Below are positions 8,348 to 16,717 of a stretch of DNA of 64,000 nt, piece by piece. The stretch comes from Firmicutes bacterium HGW-Firmicutes-9 (GTDB lineage Bacteria; Bacillota; Clostridia; Christensenellales; CAG-138): contig PGZM01000010.1 of assembly GCA_002841395.1 (NCBI GenBank), positions 1 through 64,000 of the forward strand. The letters are read 5' to 3'. The notes below the pieces were generated by a model. It was not told where the DNA came from, did no database searches, and was given only the letters and a program-made list of their open reading frames with translations. The stretch's first letter is position 1, and each line of letters starts with the position of its first letter. The translations under genes were made by a program, and so were the position numbers.

Positions 8348-10999
8348 TTACATTCCGCTCGTGGTTCCGAGCGCGTCGAGCGCGTTGTTGACCGCTTCGT
8401 CGCTGAAGCAGTAACCCAGCGTGGTGTATCCCGCGCGGAGCTTGGCAACTTCGCTTGCAATGGGCTTGTTGCGAAGCACGCAGTCCGCGATGAGATTCGC
8501 AAGCTGCTCGAATTCCTTCTCCCCAAAGCCGAAGCGCGTCATCTCGGAAACGCCGAGGCGCAGCGCGCCGCTCGCGGTGAAGCCTTCTTCCTCCGGCGTT
8601 GCCTGATAGTTGACGATGACGTTGTTCTCTTCCAGCCGCTCCGCCACCTCGGGACCCGTGCCATAGCCGGTCTTGACGATGACCTGATGCGTCTCGGTAT
8701 AGCTGATCGCGGGATCGCCCGCAACATCCAGCCCCGCGGCCTTCAGGCTCCGTGCAAACGACTTTGCGTTGGCAATGACGTTCTTCTGATACTCGTCGCC
8801 AAATGCGTTCATCTCGTATGCCGCCATGAGCAAGCCTACGACCGTGCCGAGGTGGTGATTGCTCACCGCGCCCGGGAACGCGCGCGTCTGAATCGTCTTC
8901 CAGAGGTCGTATTTCAGCTCGTCCTCTTTGTAGTTGACCGCGATCACGCCGCGCTGCGGGCCGAAGAACGTCTTGTGTGTGGAGCCGGTGACGATCTCTG
9001 CGCCCTCTTCAAACGGCATCTGGAAGTGCGGGCCGACGAGACCCAGCACATGCGCCATGTCATACATGATCGTGGTGGGAATCTTCATCTCATCCACAAA
9101 CTGGCGGATCTCGCGGACAGGCTCTTTGTGCAGCACCATCGACTTTCCGAAGATGATGAATTCCGGTCGATACCGCTCGATGACCTTCTTGGTCTCCTCG
9201 ACGTCGATCTTGAAGAGATTCTCGCGCAGCACGGGGAAATTCACCACCGCAGAACGCTCCGTGGTCGGATCGACCGCCACATAATCGTGCAGAGCGCCCA
9301 TCGGCTGCGCGCTGAGGTGTCCGCCCTTGATGATGTGGTTGTTGAGGATGTAGCCAAGCCGCTTCGGCGTATGTTTGCGGTCGAGGCGGTTTTTGTAGTC
9401 CATCAGCGCAGAAAACACGGTGACATTGCTCATTTGTCCGCTGATCACGCGCGCTTCGACTTCCGTGCAATGGAAATACTTCACGAGCTCTGCGACCAGC
9501 GCGCGCTCGACTTCGTCGATGAACTTCGTGCCCTGATAATAGAACACCTCGTGATCATAGAACGATGCTGTGCGCTTGTGCTCGGCATAGCGGAAGCTCG
9601 GATCGCTGCCACTCAGCAGGCGCACCGCGCGGGAGGCGGTCATTTCGGAAGGAATCAGGTTGATGCACTGCTCTTGCCGCCAGGCGTGGTTGTCCGCGGC
9701 TTTTTTGAGCAGATTGAGCGCGCTGGCGGGCAGGTCGGCGGAAGGCTTTTCCTTCGGCTCTTCCGGCCCATCTACGACGATCGGGCGGGCATACGGCGGC
9801 GCATCGCCGCGCAGATGCCACGCGGGCACCACGGCGCTGATCTTGCTGCCGCGAATATCGACCTCGACCGCGTCGTCGGTCAGAATGTCCGAATCCAGCA
9901 GTGCAAGGCCGATGGATCGCATCGCCTTCTGATCGGTGAAAGTTTCCAGTAGGCTTCCCTGATTTTCGACCACGTAGCGCGGAATCATCGTGCCGCTGGT
10001 GACATAGCCGATCTCTTTGCCCTCTTTATAGACGGGGAATCCCGCGCGGAGCACACCACGACCGGTCAGCGCGATGGGTCTTACCCTGCGTGGTAATTTG
10101 CGCAGGTCGGAGAAGTCACGGTTGAGGATGCGGCTGCTCGCGGCAAACTGCCGCTCCAGCGGCGCGCGCCCGATCATGCCCTTCTTCTCCTCCGCAAAGC
10201 TCACGGCAAAGCGCGCGAGCGAAATCGCGAAAATCGGAATCTCGTTGCCGTCCTTATCGAGGCCGAGCTCGTGCCCGTAGAGCGGAAGACCCGCCTCCAT
10301 GCGCAGCGTGTCGCGCGCACCAAGGCCGATGGGCTTTGCACCGCGCTTGACGAGCTCATCCCAGATGAACACGCCGTCTTCGCGCAGGGCGAAGATTTCG
10401 TAGCCCACGGGTTCGCCCGTGTAGCCGGTCTTTGCGATGTGCACCGTCTTGCCGCAAAGCTTCACGGTGCCGAGCGCGTTTTTCACGGGCTCGGTGAGGA
10501 ACGCGCCTTCTGCCATGTCGCTCAAAATCTGCTTGGACTTCGGTCCCTGGAGCGAGAGCAGCGCGACGGCTTCGGATTTGTTCTCCATCTGCGCGTCAAA
10601 CGCCTTGATTTCGCGGCTCAGGTGCGCCCAGTCCTTCTCGGCATTGGCTGCGTTGACCACGAGGATATACGCGTCCTCGACGAAGCGGTAGAGATATGCG
10701 TCGTCGATCGCGCCGCCGTTTTCGTTGGGGATGATGGCATACTGCGCCTGGTTGAGATCCAGCGCGGAAACGTTGCTTGTCAGCACATGCTGCAAAAACG
10801 CCTTCGCGTCGTTGCCCGTGATGCGGAATCTGCCCATGTGGCTTACGTCGAACAGCCCGCAGCCGCTTCTGGTTGCAAGGTGCTCGGTCACGATGCCATC
10901 GGGGTATTGAATCGGCATTTCCCAGCCGCCGAAATCGACCATCGTCGCGCCCGCTTCCACATGGCGCTCATAAAAGAGTGTACGCTTAAGTTCGCTCAT
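8348..10999 (-). CDS. gcvT: Fusion of aminomethyltransferase (GcvT) and serine hydroxymethyltransferase
   Basis: 883 residues. Residues 1 to about 400 form a complete GcvT, the T-protein of glycine cleavage that releases ammonia and makes methylene-tetrahydrofolate; DFGGWEMP (22-29), FDVSHMGR (50-57) and GARDTLRMEAGL (227-238) are typical. A Pro/Glu-rich linker (about 401-425) joins a complete PLP fold-type I enzyme of the GlyA type (about 426-883), with the PLP lysine Lys676 in TGSTHKTFFGP. GlyA uses methylene-THF and glycine to make serine, so the fusion joins producer and consumer of the C1 unit. The frame is open throughout, with no sign of a frameshift. The start overlaps the gcvPB stop (ATGA). 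The GlyA half looks divergent from standard bacterial GlyA, so its exact activity is inferred. Confidence 0.88.
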   Translation of the reverse strand: MSELKRTLFYERHVEAGATMVDFGGWEMPIQYPDGIVTEHLATRSGCGLFDVSHMGRFRITGNDAKAFLQHVLTSNVSALDLNQAQYAIIPNENGGAIDDAYLYRFVEDAYILVVNAANAEKDWAHLSREIKAFDAQMENKSEAVALLSLQGPKSKQILSDMAEGAFLTEPVKNALGTVKLCGKTVHIAKTGYTGEPVGYEIFALREDGVFIWDELVKRGAKPIGLGARDTLRMEAGLPLYGHELGLDKDGNEIPIFAISLARFAVSFAEEKKGMIGRAPLERQFAASSRILNRDFSDLRKLPRRVRPIALTGRGVLRAGFPVYKEGKEIGYVTSGTMIPRYVVENQGSLLETFTDQKAMRSIGLALLDSDILTDDAVEVDIRGSKISAVVPAWHLRGDAPPYARPIVVDGPEEPKEKPSADLPASALNLLKKAADNHAWRQEQCINLIPSEMTASRAVRLLSGSDPSFRYAEHKRTASFYDHEVFYYQGTKFIDEVERALVAELVKYFHCTEVEARVISGQMSNVTVFSALMDYKNRLDRKHTPKRLGYILNNHIIKGGHLSAQPMGALHDYVAVDPTTERSAVVNFPVLRENLFKIDVEETKKVIERYRPEFIIFGKSMVLHKEPVREIRQFVDEMKIPTTIMYDMAHVLGLVGPHFQMPFEEGAEIVTGSTHKTFFGPQRGVIAVNYKEDELKYDLWKTIQTRAFPGAVSNHHLGTVVGLLMAAYEMNAFGDEYQKNVIANAKSFARSLKAAGLDVAGDPAISYTETHQVIVKTGYGTGPEVAERLEENNVIVNYQATPEEEGFTASGALRLGVSEMTRFGFGEKEFEQLANLIADCVLRNKPIASEVAKLRAGYTTLGYCFSDEAVNNALDALGTTSGM

Positions 11000-12444
11000 T
11001 CTACTGCCTCCGCAAATTCATATCGTAGGATGGGGTTGCGCGCGGCGCCCACTTCGTCCGGCCGCCCGATGGGCGTGGTCACGGGCGCAAGATGCAGCGC
11101 TTCCGGCTCGGTTTTTGCGCGCGCAAGGATGCTCTTGACCGCCTCGACCGCCTGATCGAGCGTCTCTTTTCCCTCGGTCTCCGTCGGCTCAAACATCAGC
11201 GCCTCGTGGACGATCAGGGGGAAATACATCGTCGGCGGGTGCATGCCCGCGTCGATGAGCGATTTTGCGACATCCATTGCGGAAACGCCTGTCTCCTTCT
11301 TCAGCCCTTCAAGCGATACCACGAACTCATGCATGCAGAATCCATCGTTTGCGGCGGGCAGCGTGTCGCACAGGAGCGAACGCATGTAGTTTGCGTTGAG
11401 CACGGCGTTTTCGCTCGCGTGTTTGAGTCCATCGCCGCCGAGCATCGTGATATACGTCAGCGCGCGGAGCACGACGAGGAAGTTGCCGTGAAAGTTCTTC
11501 ATGCGTCCGACCGTGTTCTCAATCTCGGCATAGGAGAATGTTCCGTCGGCGTTTCTTGTCGGCAGTTTGTCCGGCAGGAACGGCACAAGGCATTCCTTGC
11601 AGCCAACCGCGCCCGCGCCGGGGCCGCCGCCGCCGTGCGGGGTAGAGAACGTCTTATGCAGGTTTAAATGCACCACGTCGAATCCCATATCGCCGGGACG
11701 CGCCGCGCCCATGATGGCGTTCATGTTTGCGCCGTCATAGTAGCAGAGCCCGCCCGCGCCGTGGACGATGTCCGTGATGGACTCGATGTTTTTATCGAAA
11801 ATGCCGAGCGTGTTGGGGTTTGTGAGCATCAGGCCCGCGGTATCGGGACCCACCGCCGCGCGAAGCGCGTCGAGATCAACGGTTCCGTCCGGCGCGGAGG
11901 GAATGTTGACCACCGTGAAACCCGCCATCGACGCGGTTGCCGGGTTGGTTCCGTGTGCAGAGTCGGGCACGATGATCTTCTTGCGCGCGCAATCGCCGTT
12001 TTTCTCGTGATAGCGCTTGATCAACAAAAGCCCCAGAAACTCGCCGTGCGCGCCCGCCGCGGGCTGGAACGTCATCTCGTCCATGCCCACCAGCTCGCAG
12101 AGCAGTTCCTTCGCCCGGACGAGCATCTCGATTGCGCCCTGCGCGGTGTGCGCGGGCTGGAGCGGATGGATCTCGCGGAAGCCTTCCAGCGAGGCCGCCT
12201 GCTCGTTGACCGCGGGGTTGTATTTCATCGTGCAGGAGCCCAGCGGGTAGAATCCGTCGTTTACGCCGTAGACCTGCGTTTCGAGTTCGGAATAATGCCG
12301 GCTCACATCGGTTTCACTCAGCTCCGGTAGGCGCAAGGGCGTTTTGCGCAGCAGCGCATCGGAAAGAGCGGCCTGCGGTACGGCGGTCTTCGGGATTGTG
12401 ATGCCTCTTCTTCCGGATACGCTTCGTTCAAACGAAAGTTTCAT
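10996..12444 (-). CDS. gcvPB: Glycine dehydrogenase (decarboxylating), subunit 2
   Basis: P-protein subunit carrying the PLP lysine (Lys264 in HLNLHKTFSTPHGGGG). With subunit 1 it decarboxylates glycine and loads the aminomethyl group on the GcvH lipoyl arm. 482 residues from the ATG at 12444, which overlaps the gcvPA stop (ATGA). An upstream in-frame start would only add unrelated residues read through the gcvPA end. SAHGTNPATA (162-171) is typical. Coupled to gcvPA upstream and to the gcvT fusion downstream. Confidence 0.96.
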   Translation of the reverse strand: MKLSFERSVSGRRGITIPKTAVPQAALSDALLRKTPLRLPELSETDVSRHYSELETQVYGVNDGFYPLGSCTMKYNPAVNEQAASLEGFREIHPLQPAHTAQGAIEMLVRAKELLCELVGMDEMTFQPAAGAHGEFLGLLLIKRYHEKNGDCARKKIIVPDSAHGTNPATASMAGFTVVNIPSAPDGTVDLDALRAAVGPDTAGLMLTNPNTLGIFDKNIESITDIVHGAGGLCYYDGANMNAIMGAARPGDMGFDVVHLNLHKTFSTPHGGGGPGAGAVGCKECLVPFLPDKLPTRNADGTFSYAEIENTVGRMKNFHGNFLVVLRALTYITMLGGDGLKHASENAVLNANYMRSLLCDTLPAANDGFCMHEFVVSLEGLKKETGVSAMDVAKSLIDAGMHPPTMYFPLIVHEALMFEPTETEGKETLDQAVEAVKSILARAKTEPEALHLAPVTTPIGRPDEVGAARNPILRYEFAEAVE

Positions 12445-13769
12445 GCGATCACCGCCTTTACCGTCTCGATGAGCTTGTCCATCTGGGCTTTCGTGTTGCG
12501 CTCCGTGGCGCACCAGAGAATGCCGCCATTCACGGGCAGTCCACCGAGGATGCCCGCGTCTTCAAGCGCTTTGAGCACCTGATCGGTGTTCGCGGGCGCT
12601 TGCGTTAAGAATTCATGAAAGAACGGCGCTTCCGGATTGACCAGCGCAAAACCCTTGATCTTGCCGAGTTCACTGGCAAGATAGTGCGCGTTGTCATAGC
12701 ACGCGCGGGCGACTTCCGTCATCCCCGCGGGTCCCATCGCGGCGCAGTAGGCCGCTGCGGTCAGCGCACATAGTGCCTGATTGGAGCAGATGTTGCTGCT
12801 GGCTTTCTCTCGGCGGATGTGCTGCTCGCGCGCCTGCAGGGTCAGCACAAAGCAGCGTCTGCCCGCAGCATCCGTGGTTTGACCCACGATTCTGCCTGGT
12901 AGCTTTCGCACCATGTCCTTTTTGCAGGCCATAAAGCCGAGGTACGGGCCGCCGAAGCTCAGCGGAATGCCAAGCGGCTGACCGTCGCCGATGGCAACAT
13001 CCGCGCCCATCTCGCCGGGGCTAGCTAGCAGCGCCATCGCCGTGGGGTTCATGCTCACGACGAGCTTTGCGCCCGCCGCGTGCACGAGTTCTGCAATCGC
13101 GGGTACGTCCTCGATCACACCGAAATAGTTCGGCGACTGGAGGATCAGGCTCGCGACGCCTGCGTTCAACGCCGCCTTGAGCGCGTCGAGATCGAGACGG
13201 CCAGCCTTGTTCGGCACGATCGCGTATTCCACGTCCGCGCCAAAGCTGTACGTCTTGACCGTTTCGACAGATTCGGGGTTGAGTCCTGCAGCAAGCAGCG
13301 TCAGGCTGCGGTTGCGCTCGCGGCACATGGCGGCGGCTTCCGCCGCAGCGGTCGCGCCGTCGTAGACGGAGGCGTTGCCCGCATCCATGCCGGTGAGCTC
13401 GCAGAGCATGGTCTGGTATTCGAAGATCGTCTGCAAAATGCCCTGGCTGATCTCCGGCTGATAGGGTGTGTAGGCGGTGACGAACGCTTCCTTTGCGGCA
13501 ACGCGGCTCACCACGGCCGGCACATAGTGCCAGTAGGCGCCCGCGCCGCGGAAGATCGCGTCAAACACGCGGTTCTTTTTCGCGAGTTGTTTCATCTGCT
13601 CCAGCGCTTCAAATTCCGAAACACCCTCCGGCAGGCTGGCAACAGCCTCCGCCGCAAGTTGCCGTAGATCGGCGGGGATATCCGTATAGAGTTCTTCAAT
13701 CGTGGAAACGCCGACGGCGTCCATCATCTCGCGCCGTTGCGCGTCGGTAGACGGCAGAAAATTGCCCAA
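12441..13769 (-). CDS. gcvPA: Glycine dehydrogenase (decarboxylating), subunit 1
   Basis: N-terminal half of the split P-protein, the form usual in Bacillota; it pairs with GcvPB. 442 residues. Family patterns include TPYQPEISQGILQ and FGGPYLGFMACK. The start is a TTG at 13769, preceded by an excellent GAGGAGGG ribosome binding site; the first residues then read MGNFLPST, typical of the family. It is separated from gcvH by about 100 bases containing a strong hairpin (13844-13862). Confidence 0.95.
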   Translation of the reverse strand: MGNFLPSTDAQRREMMDAVGVSTIEELYTDIPADLRQLAAEAVASLPEGVSEFEALEQMKQLAKKNRVFDAIFRGAGAYWHYVPAVVSRVAAKEAFVTAYTPYQPEISQGILQTIFEYQTMLCELTGMDAGNASVYDGATAAAEAAAMCRERNRSLTLLAAGLNPESVETVKTYSFGADVEYAIVPNKAGRLDLDALKAALNAGVASLILQSPNYFGVIEDVPAIAELVHAAGAKLVVSMNPTAMALLASPGEMGADVAIGDGQPLGIPLSFGGPYLGFMACKKDMVRKLPGRIVGQTTDAAGRRCFVLTLQAREQHIRREKASSNICSNQALCALTAAAYCAAMGPAGMTEVARACYDNAHYLASELGKIKGFALVNPEAPFFHEFLTQAPANTDQVLKALEDAGILGGLPVNGGILWCATERNTKAQMDKLIETVKAVIA

Positions 13770-13843
13770 GGCAATCCCTCCTCATAATTCAAATTCAGTT
13801 GATGCGCGGCTTTCGTACCTCAAAAGTGCGCGCAAAGAGAAAC

Positions 13844-13862
13844 AGCCTCCCGGCGGGAGGCT
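13844..13862 (-). terminator. Hairpin between gcvH and gcvPA
   Basis: AGCCTCCC and GGGAGGCT form an 8-bp stem with a three-base loop, 11 bases after the gcvH stop codon. The minus-strand tail GTTTCTCTTT is only partly T-rich, so this may be a partial terminator or an RNA-stabilising end that makes gcvH more abundant than the downstream genes. Confidence 0.55.
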
Positions 13863-13873
13863 TGACTAGCAGG

Positions 13874-14251
13874 TTACGCGTTGGCGCAAAAGGCTTCGTA
13901 GGCGCTTGCCTCCATGAGCTCGGCAAAGCCGGTGACGTCGTTGACTTCAACCAGCCATGCGCCGTAGGGATCGGCATTGATGGATTCCGGCGCGCTGGAG
14001 AGCGCTTCGTTCGTCGCGGTGACGGTTCCGCTCACGGGGCTGAGCACTTCGGAAACGGCCTTGACGCTCTCGACATCGCCCAGCGATGCTTCCGCGGTGA
14101 TCTTGTCGCCCGGCTGCGGCAGGTCAATGAACACGATGTCGCCCAGCGCGTTCTGCGCAAAATCGCTGAGACCCACGCGATAGCTTCCGTTGCCGAGGTC
14201 GAGGAGCCACTCATGGGAGCTGGTGTACTTGCGGTCGTTTTGCAGTGTCAT
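13874..14251 (-). CDS. gcvH: Glycine cleavage system H protein
   Basis: Small lipoyl carrier that shuttles the aminomethyl group between P, T and L proteins. 125 residues from the ATG at 14251, which has GGAGG 8 bases upstream; a TTG a few codons earlier lies in the ribosome binding site itself and is not the start. Lys64 in DVESVKAVSE is the lipoylated residue. First gene of the operon, directly under the tandem glycine riboswitch. The L-protein and lipoate genes are not in the window. Confidence 0.97.
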   Translation of the reverse strand: MTLQNDRKYTSSHEWLLDLGNGSYRVGLSDFAQNALGDIVFIDLPQPGDKITAEASLGDVESVKAVSEVLSPVSGTVTATNEALSSAPESINADPYGAWLVEVNDVTGFAELMEASAYEAFCANA

Positions 14252-14342
14252 AAAATTTTCCTCCAAGTCAATATAAGTATAGAAGTCTTGTGTGCGGAGC
14301 CGTGCCCCGCACCCGAATCAAACCCGTTCTCCCAGTCCGGAG

Positions 14343-14378
14343 AACAAAAAACAGGACGCGCGAACAAAGTCGCGCGCC
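14343..14378 (-). terminator. Terminator stem of the glycine riboswitch expression platform
   Basis: On the minus strand GGCGCGCGA and TCGCGCGTC pair across a six-base loop, followed by CTGTTTTTTG. It stands between the second aptamer and gcvH, where a glycine-controlled terminator is expected. Confidence 0.75.
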
Positions 14379-14379
14379 C

Positions 14380-14562
14380 CGTATCTGAACCTGAAAGATT
14401 CTCCCGCAATCCCTTTGATGTGCCTGATTGCGAAATTGCCTCGTCGGTGCCGGATAAATCCAGCTTTCCGAAGCTTCGTCGGGTATCGGTCCTTTTGCCT
14501 GAGAGTTTCTTGCGCAATCCCCTTCGGCTCTACTCTTATGTAGTCTCTCCCGATGCCGTCAT
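14380..14562 (-). promoter_or_regulatory. Tandem glycine riboswitch
   Basis: Aptamer 1 (about 14482-14560) reads GGGAGAGAC, GCCGAAGGGG and CTCTCAGGCAAAAGGACCG, closed by a P1 helix ATCGG/CCGAT; these are the hallmark conserved blocks. Aptamer 2 (about 14385-14460) has the related GGCACCGACGAGGCAA and CTTTCAGGTTCAG blocks. Two aptamers in tandem followed by a terminator hairpin are the classic glycine-sensing arrangement that turns on gcv genes when glycine is plentiful. Confidence 0.9.
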
Positions 14563-14587
14563 CCGAATATGTAATTTTTACGTGGTA

Positions 14588-14617
14588 AGTGTATCGTATT
14601 AATATACGGAATGTCAA
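14588..14617 (-). promoter_or_regulatory. Promoter of the gcv operon
   Basis: On the minus strand TTGACA (14612-14617) and TACACT (14588-14593) with an 18-base spacer, ending about 25 bases before aptamer 1. Confidence 0.6.
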
Positions 14618-14675
14618 CGGAAATCCGATTGTTCAACCACGGTTTGTGACTTTCCACAATAAGTTCAAACAAAAA

Positions 14676-14699
14676 GACCTCCGGTTTTTGCCGGAGGCC
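14676..14699 (-). terminator. Terminator of the GltS-type symporter gene
   Basis: GGCCTCCGG pairs with CCGGAGGTC on the minus strand, followed by TTTTTG, just after the stop codon. Confidence 0.8.
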
Positions 14700-14716
14700 T
14701 TGATTCTTTGCCTGTT

Positions 14717-16156
14717 CTACGCTTTCTTCTTGAATATCTCGCGGCGGAACAGTATCACGTTCATTACGACGAACAGCACAGCCAGCGCCGCAAGTGTGAT
14801 CCACGTGTTGGTCATGTTCGTCGTCGCAGGATCGGCGGTGAGTCCGATCGGCGCGATGCCGAGCAGCAGCAGCATCGGGAAGCCGAACACGATCGCCCAG
14901 AGCTGCTGGTAAACGAGGTTTGAAGCAGCAGGCGTCTTGAACAGCGGGTCAATCTCGCGCAGCAGGATCACGCCCGTGCTCGCGGTGCCCGTGAGCATGC
15001 CGTAGAGCGAGAGGAACGCTTCCGCCTGATACTCCGGATAGATGCGCTTGCTGATGATGTTCAGCTGGATATAGGTCGCAGTCGCGCCGACGATGCAGAC
15101 CACGGTCAGCGGAATGATAAACTCGCGGTGCGAGAACGCGGAAAGATCGATTGCCGCGATGGATGCAACCACCATCAGGTCAAACATCACGCCGGAGATG
15201 CGCGCAAGCATGAAGTTGTTGAGGTACTGTCTGCGTCCGCGATTGGTCAGCCCCTTGAGCACGTTGCGCACGAGGATTGCCATCACGGTGCCGATGAGGA
15301 AGTTGAATCCCCAGATCAGCGGCTTAACGGTGCTGGTGAAGAACCCGCCGAGTTTGTCCAACCCGAGGGAGCACAGATACATCGCGCCATACGCCGCCAT
15401 GTAGGTAAACACCACAAGACCGATCTGAACGGTGAGCTTGTCGAGTGATTCGGACAGCGGGATTTCGCCCTTTTCCGTGATGGACTCGGCGGAGAGGTTT
15501 TCCATCTCGTCCGCATTTTCCAGCAGGGATTTGATCTGTCCTTTTTTCTTCATCCGCTGCAGGTAGATGACGCCGCCGAGACCCGCAGAGACAAAGCCCA
15601 TCGCCGCGATGGTGAGGCCGAAGCTGCCGCCATACTGGAACGGCGCATAGGCGGTCGCCGTCTCGTAAACGTGACCCCAGTTATATGCCTGTCCGGGACC
15701 TTGGCCAAAGCCCATCGGCAGTAGCAGGCCGGAGACGGGCCAGTTGCCAATCAGGTAAAACAATCCAATGGTGATAGAAAGGCCGAGGATGCCTTGCAAA
15801 AGATAGGAAGAGACCGTCGTCACACCAGCATCGAAGACCGCAATATTGCTCTTTTTGTTCTTCTCGCGCTTGTTGGAGCGCAGCGCCATCGCGACAAAGC
15901 CGAGACCAAGGCCGTGGTAGGTCAACGTCTCCATGGTGACTTTGTTAAACAGGGAAACGCCAGTGATCTTTTCGTATGCGATGTTGGCAAAGAGAATCAA
16001 AAATCCGCCTAAGACCGAGCTGGGAATCAGCGACTGCCGCAGCGGCTTGATGAGGCGGCGCAGCATGTTTGCCGTCAGCATACTGACCAAGAGAATGGTC
16101 AATTCGATCATCAGCGACCATACGCCCGGGTCCCAGAAATTGTGTCCTGTCGTCAT
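14717..16156 (-). CDS. GltS-type sodium:glutamate symporter homologue
   Basis: 479-residue polytopic membrane protein with about ten or more hydrophobic segments, and an N-terminal pattern (IPSSVLGGF near residue 45) and a second half repeat that resemble the GltS sodium/glutamate symporter family. It is longer than the classical 400-residue GltS because of a charged central loop (about 210-250) rich in Lys and Glu. Substrate is therefore uncertain; glutamate is the family default. It has its own promoter and terminator, so the glycine operon next door is not proof of a shared role. Confidence 0.7.
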   Translation of the reverse strand: MTTGHNFWDPGVWSLMIELTILLVSMLTANMLRRLIKPLRQSLIPSSVLGGFLILFANIAYEKITGVSLFNKVTMETLTYHGLGLGFVAMALRSNKREKNKKSNIAVFDAGVTTVSSYLLQGILGLSITIGLFYLIGNWPVSGLLLPMGFGQGPGQAYNWGHVYETATAYAPFQYGGSFGLTIAAMGFVSAGLGGVIYLQRMKKKGQIKSLLENADEMENLSAESITEKGEIPLSESLDKLTVQIGLVVFTYMAAYGAMYLCSLGLDKLGGFFTSTVKPLIWGFNFLIGTVMAILVRNVLKGLTNRGRRQYLNNFMLARISGVMFDLMVVASIAAIDLSAFSHREFIIPLTVVCIVGATATYIQLNIISKRIYPEYQAEAFLSLYGMLTGTASTGVILLREIDPLFKTPAASNLVYQQLWAIVFGFPMLLLLGIAPIGLTADPATTNMTNTWITLAALAVLFVVMNVILFRREIFKKKA

Positions 16157-16256
16157 GGTTGTGGCTCCTTATCTATATCTAAAGTGTCGAAAAAAGTCAT
16201 CGAAATGTATCGTACCGCGCGCCGGTTTTCAACGCGCGCAGATTGCCGTTTCGTTC

Positions 16257-16285
16257 AATATACCACCTTGTCCGCTGCAAGGCAA
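16257..16285 (-). promoter_or_regulatory. Promoter of the GltS-type symporter gene
   Basis: TTGCCT (16280-16285) and TATATT (16257-16262) on the minus strand with a 17-base spacer, about 100 bases before the start codon. Confidence 0.55.
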
Positions 16286-16622
16286 ATCATGTTTTTTTGA
16301 CAATCCATGATCTTTTGTTTATCAACTTGCATGATTGAGCGCTCTTTACAACGCAAGCGCAAGCAACACACGGCGCTTATGTGAAATTTTTGCGGCAAAT
16401 CACGAGCCCCTGCCGCGCAAAACCACTGAGTAACTCGCCAATAGTTACTACGTAACGCAGTTCTGCATATTATTTCAACCGAATATGCGATAAAACGGCG
16501 ATTTCAGCCGGTTTTTATGCATTTCCGTTTATAAACGCAAGCTGGATCATATACGATCGCAGCACGCTCTTGTCACACCGGCGTCAAAGTGTGAAAGTCA
16601 CGGAAAACGGGCTGTTTTCGGG
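16286..16622. other. Intergenic stretch with inverted repeats
   Basis: No convincing gene is present. Visible structure: a GCGGCA/TGCCGC hairpin (about 16392-16416), and AGTAACT (16429-16435) facing AGTTACT (16443-16449) across seven bases, followed at once by ACGTAAC (16450-16456). The second cluster could be an operator. The rest is unremarkable. Confidence 0.4.
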
Positions 16623-16651
16623 TTGCAATGCGAGATTTCCTATGTTAATAT
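16623..16651 (+). promoter_or_regulatory. Promoter of the tig-clpP-clpX group
   Basis: TTGCAA (16623-16628) and TAATAT (16646-16651) with a 17-base spacer, about 65 bases before the tig start. Confidence 0.5.
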
Positions 16652-16717
16652 TGTTTGATACTGGCGACTTATGCCAATTTCGCAGCAAGATTTTTTGATA
16701 TACAGTTGGAGGAGCAC

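Noticed and set aside
8348-10999. Frameshift or assembly fusion of gcvT and glyA
   Set aside because: The linker is in frame, Pro/Glu-rich as in true interdomain linkers, and neither domain is truncated at the junction, so a genuine fusion is more likely.
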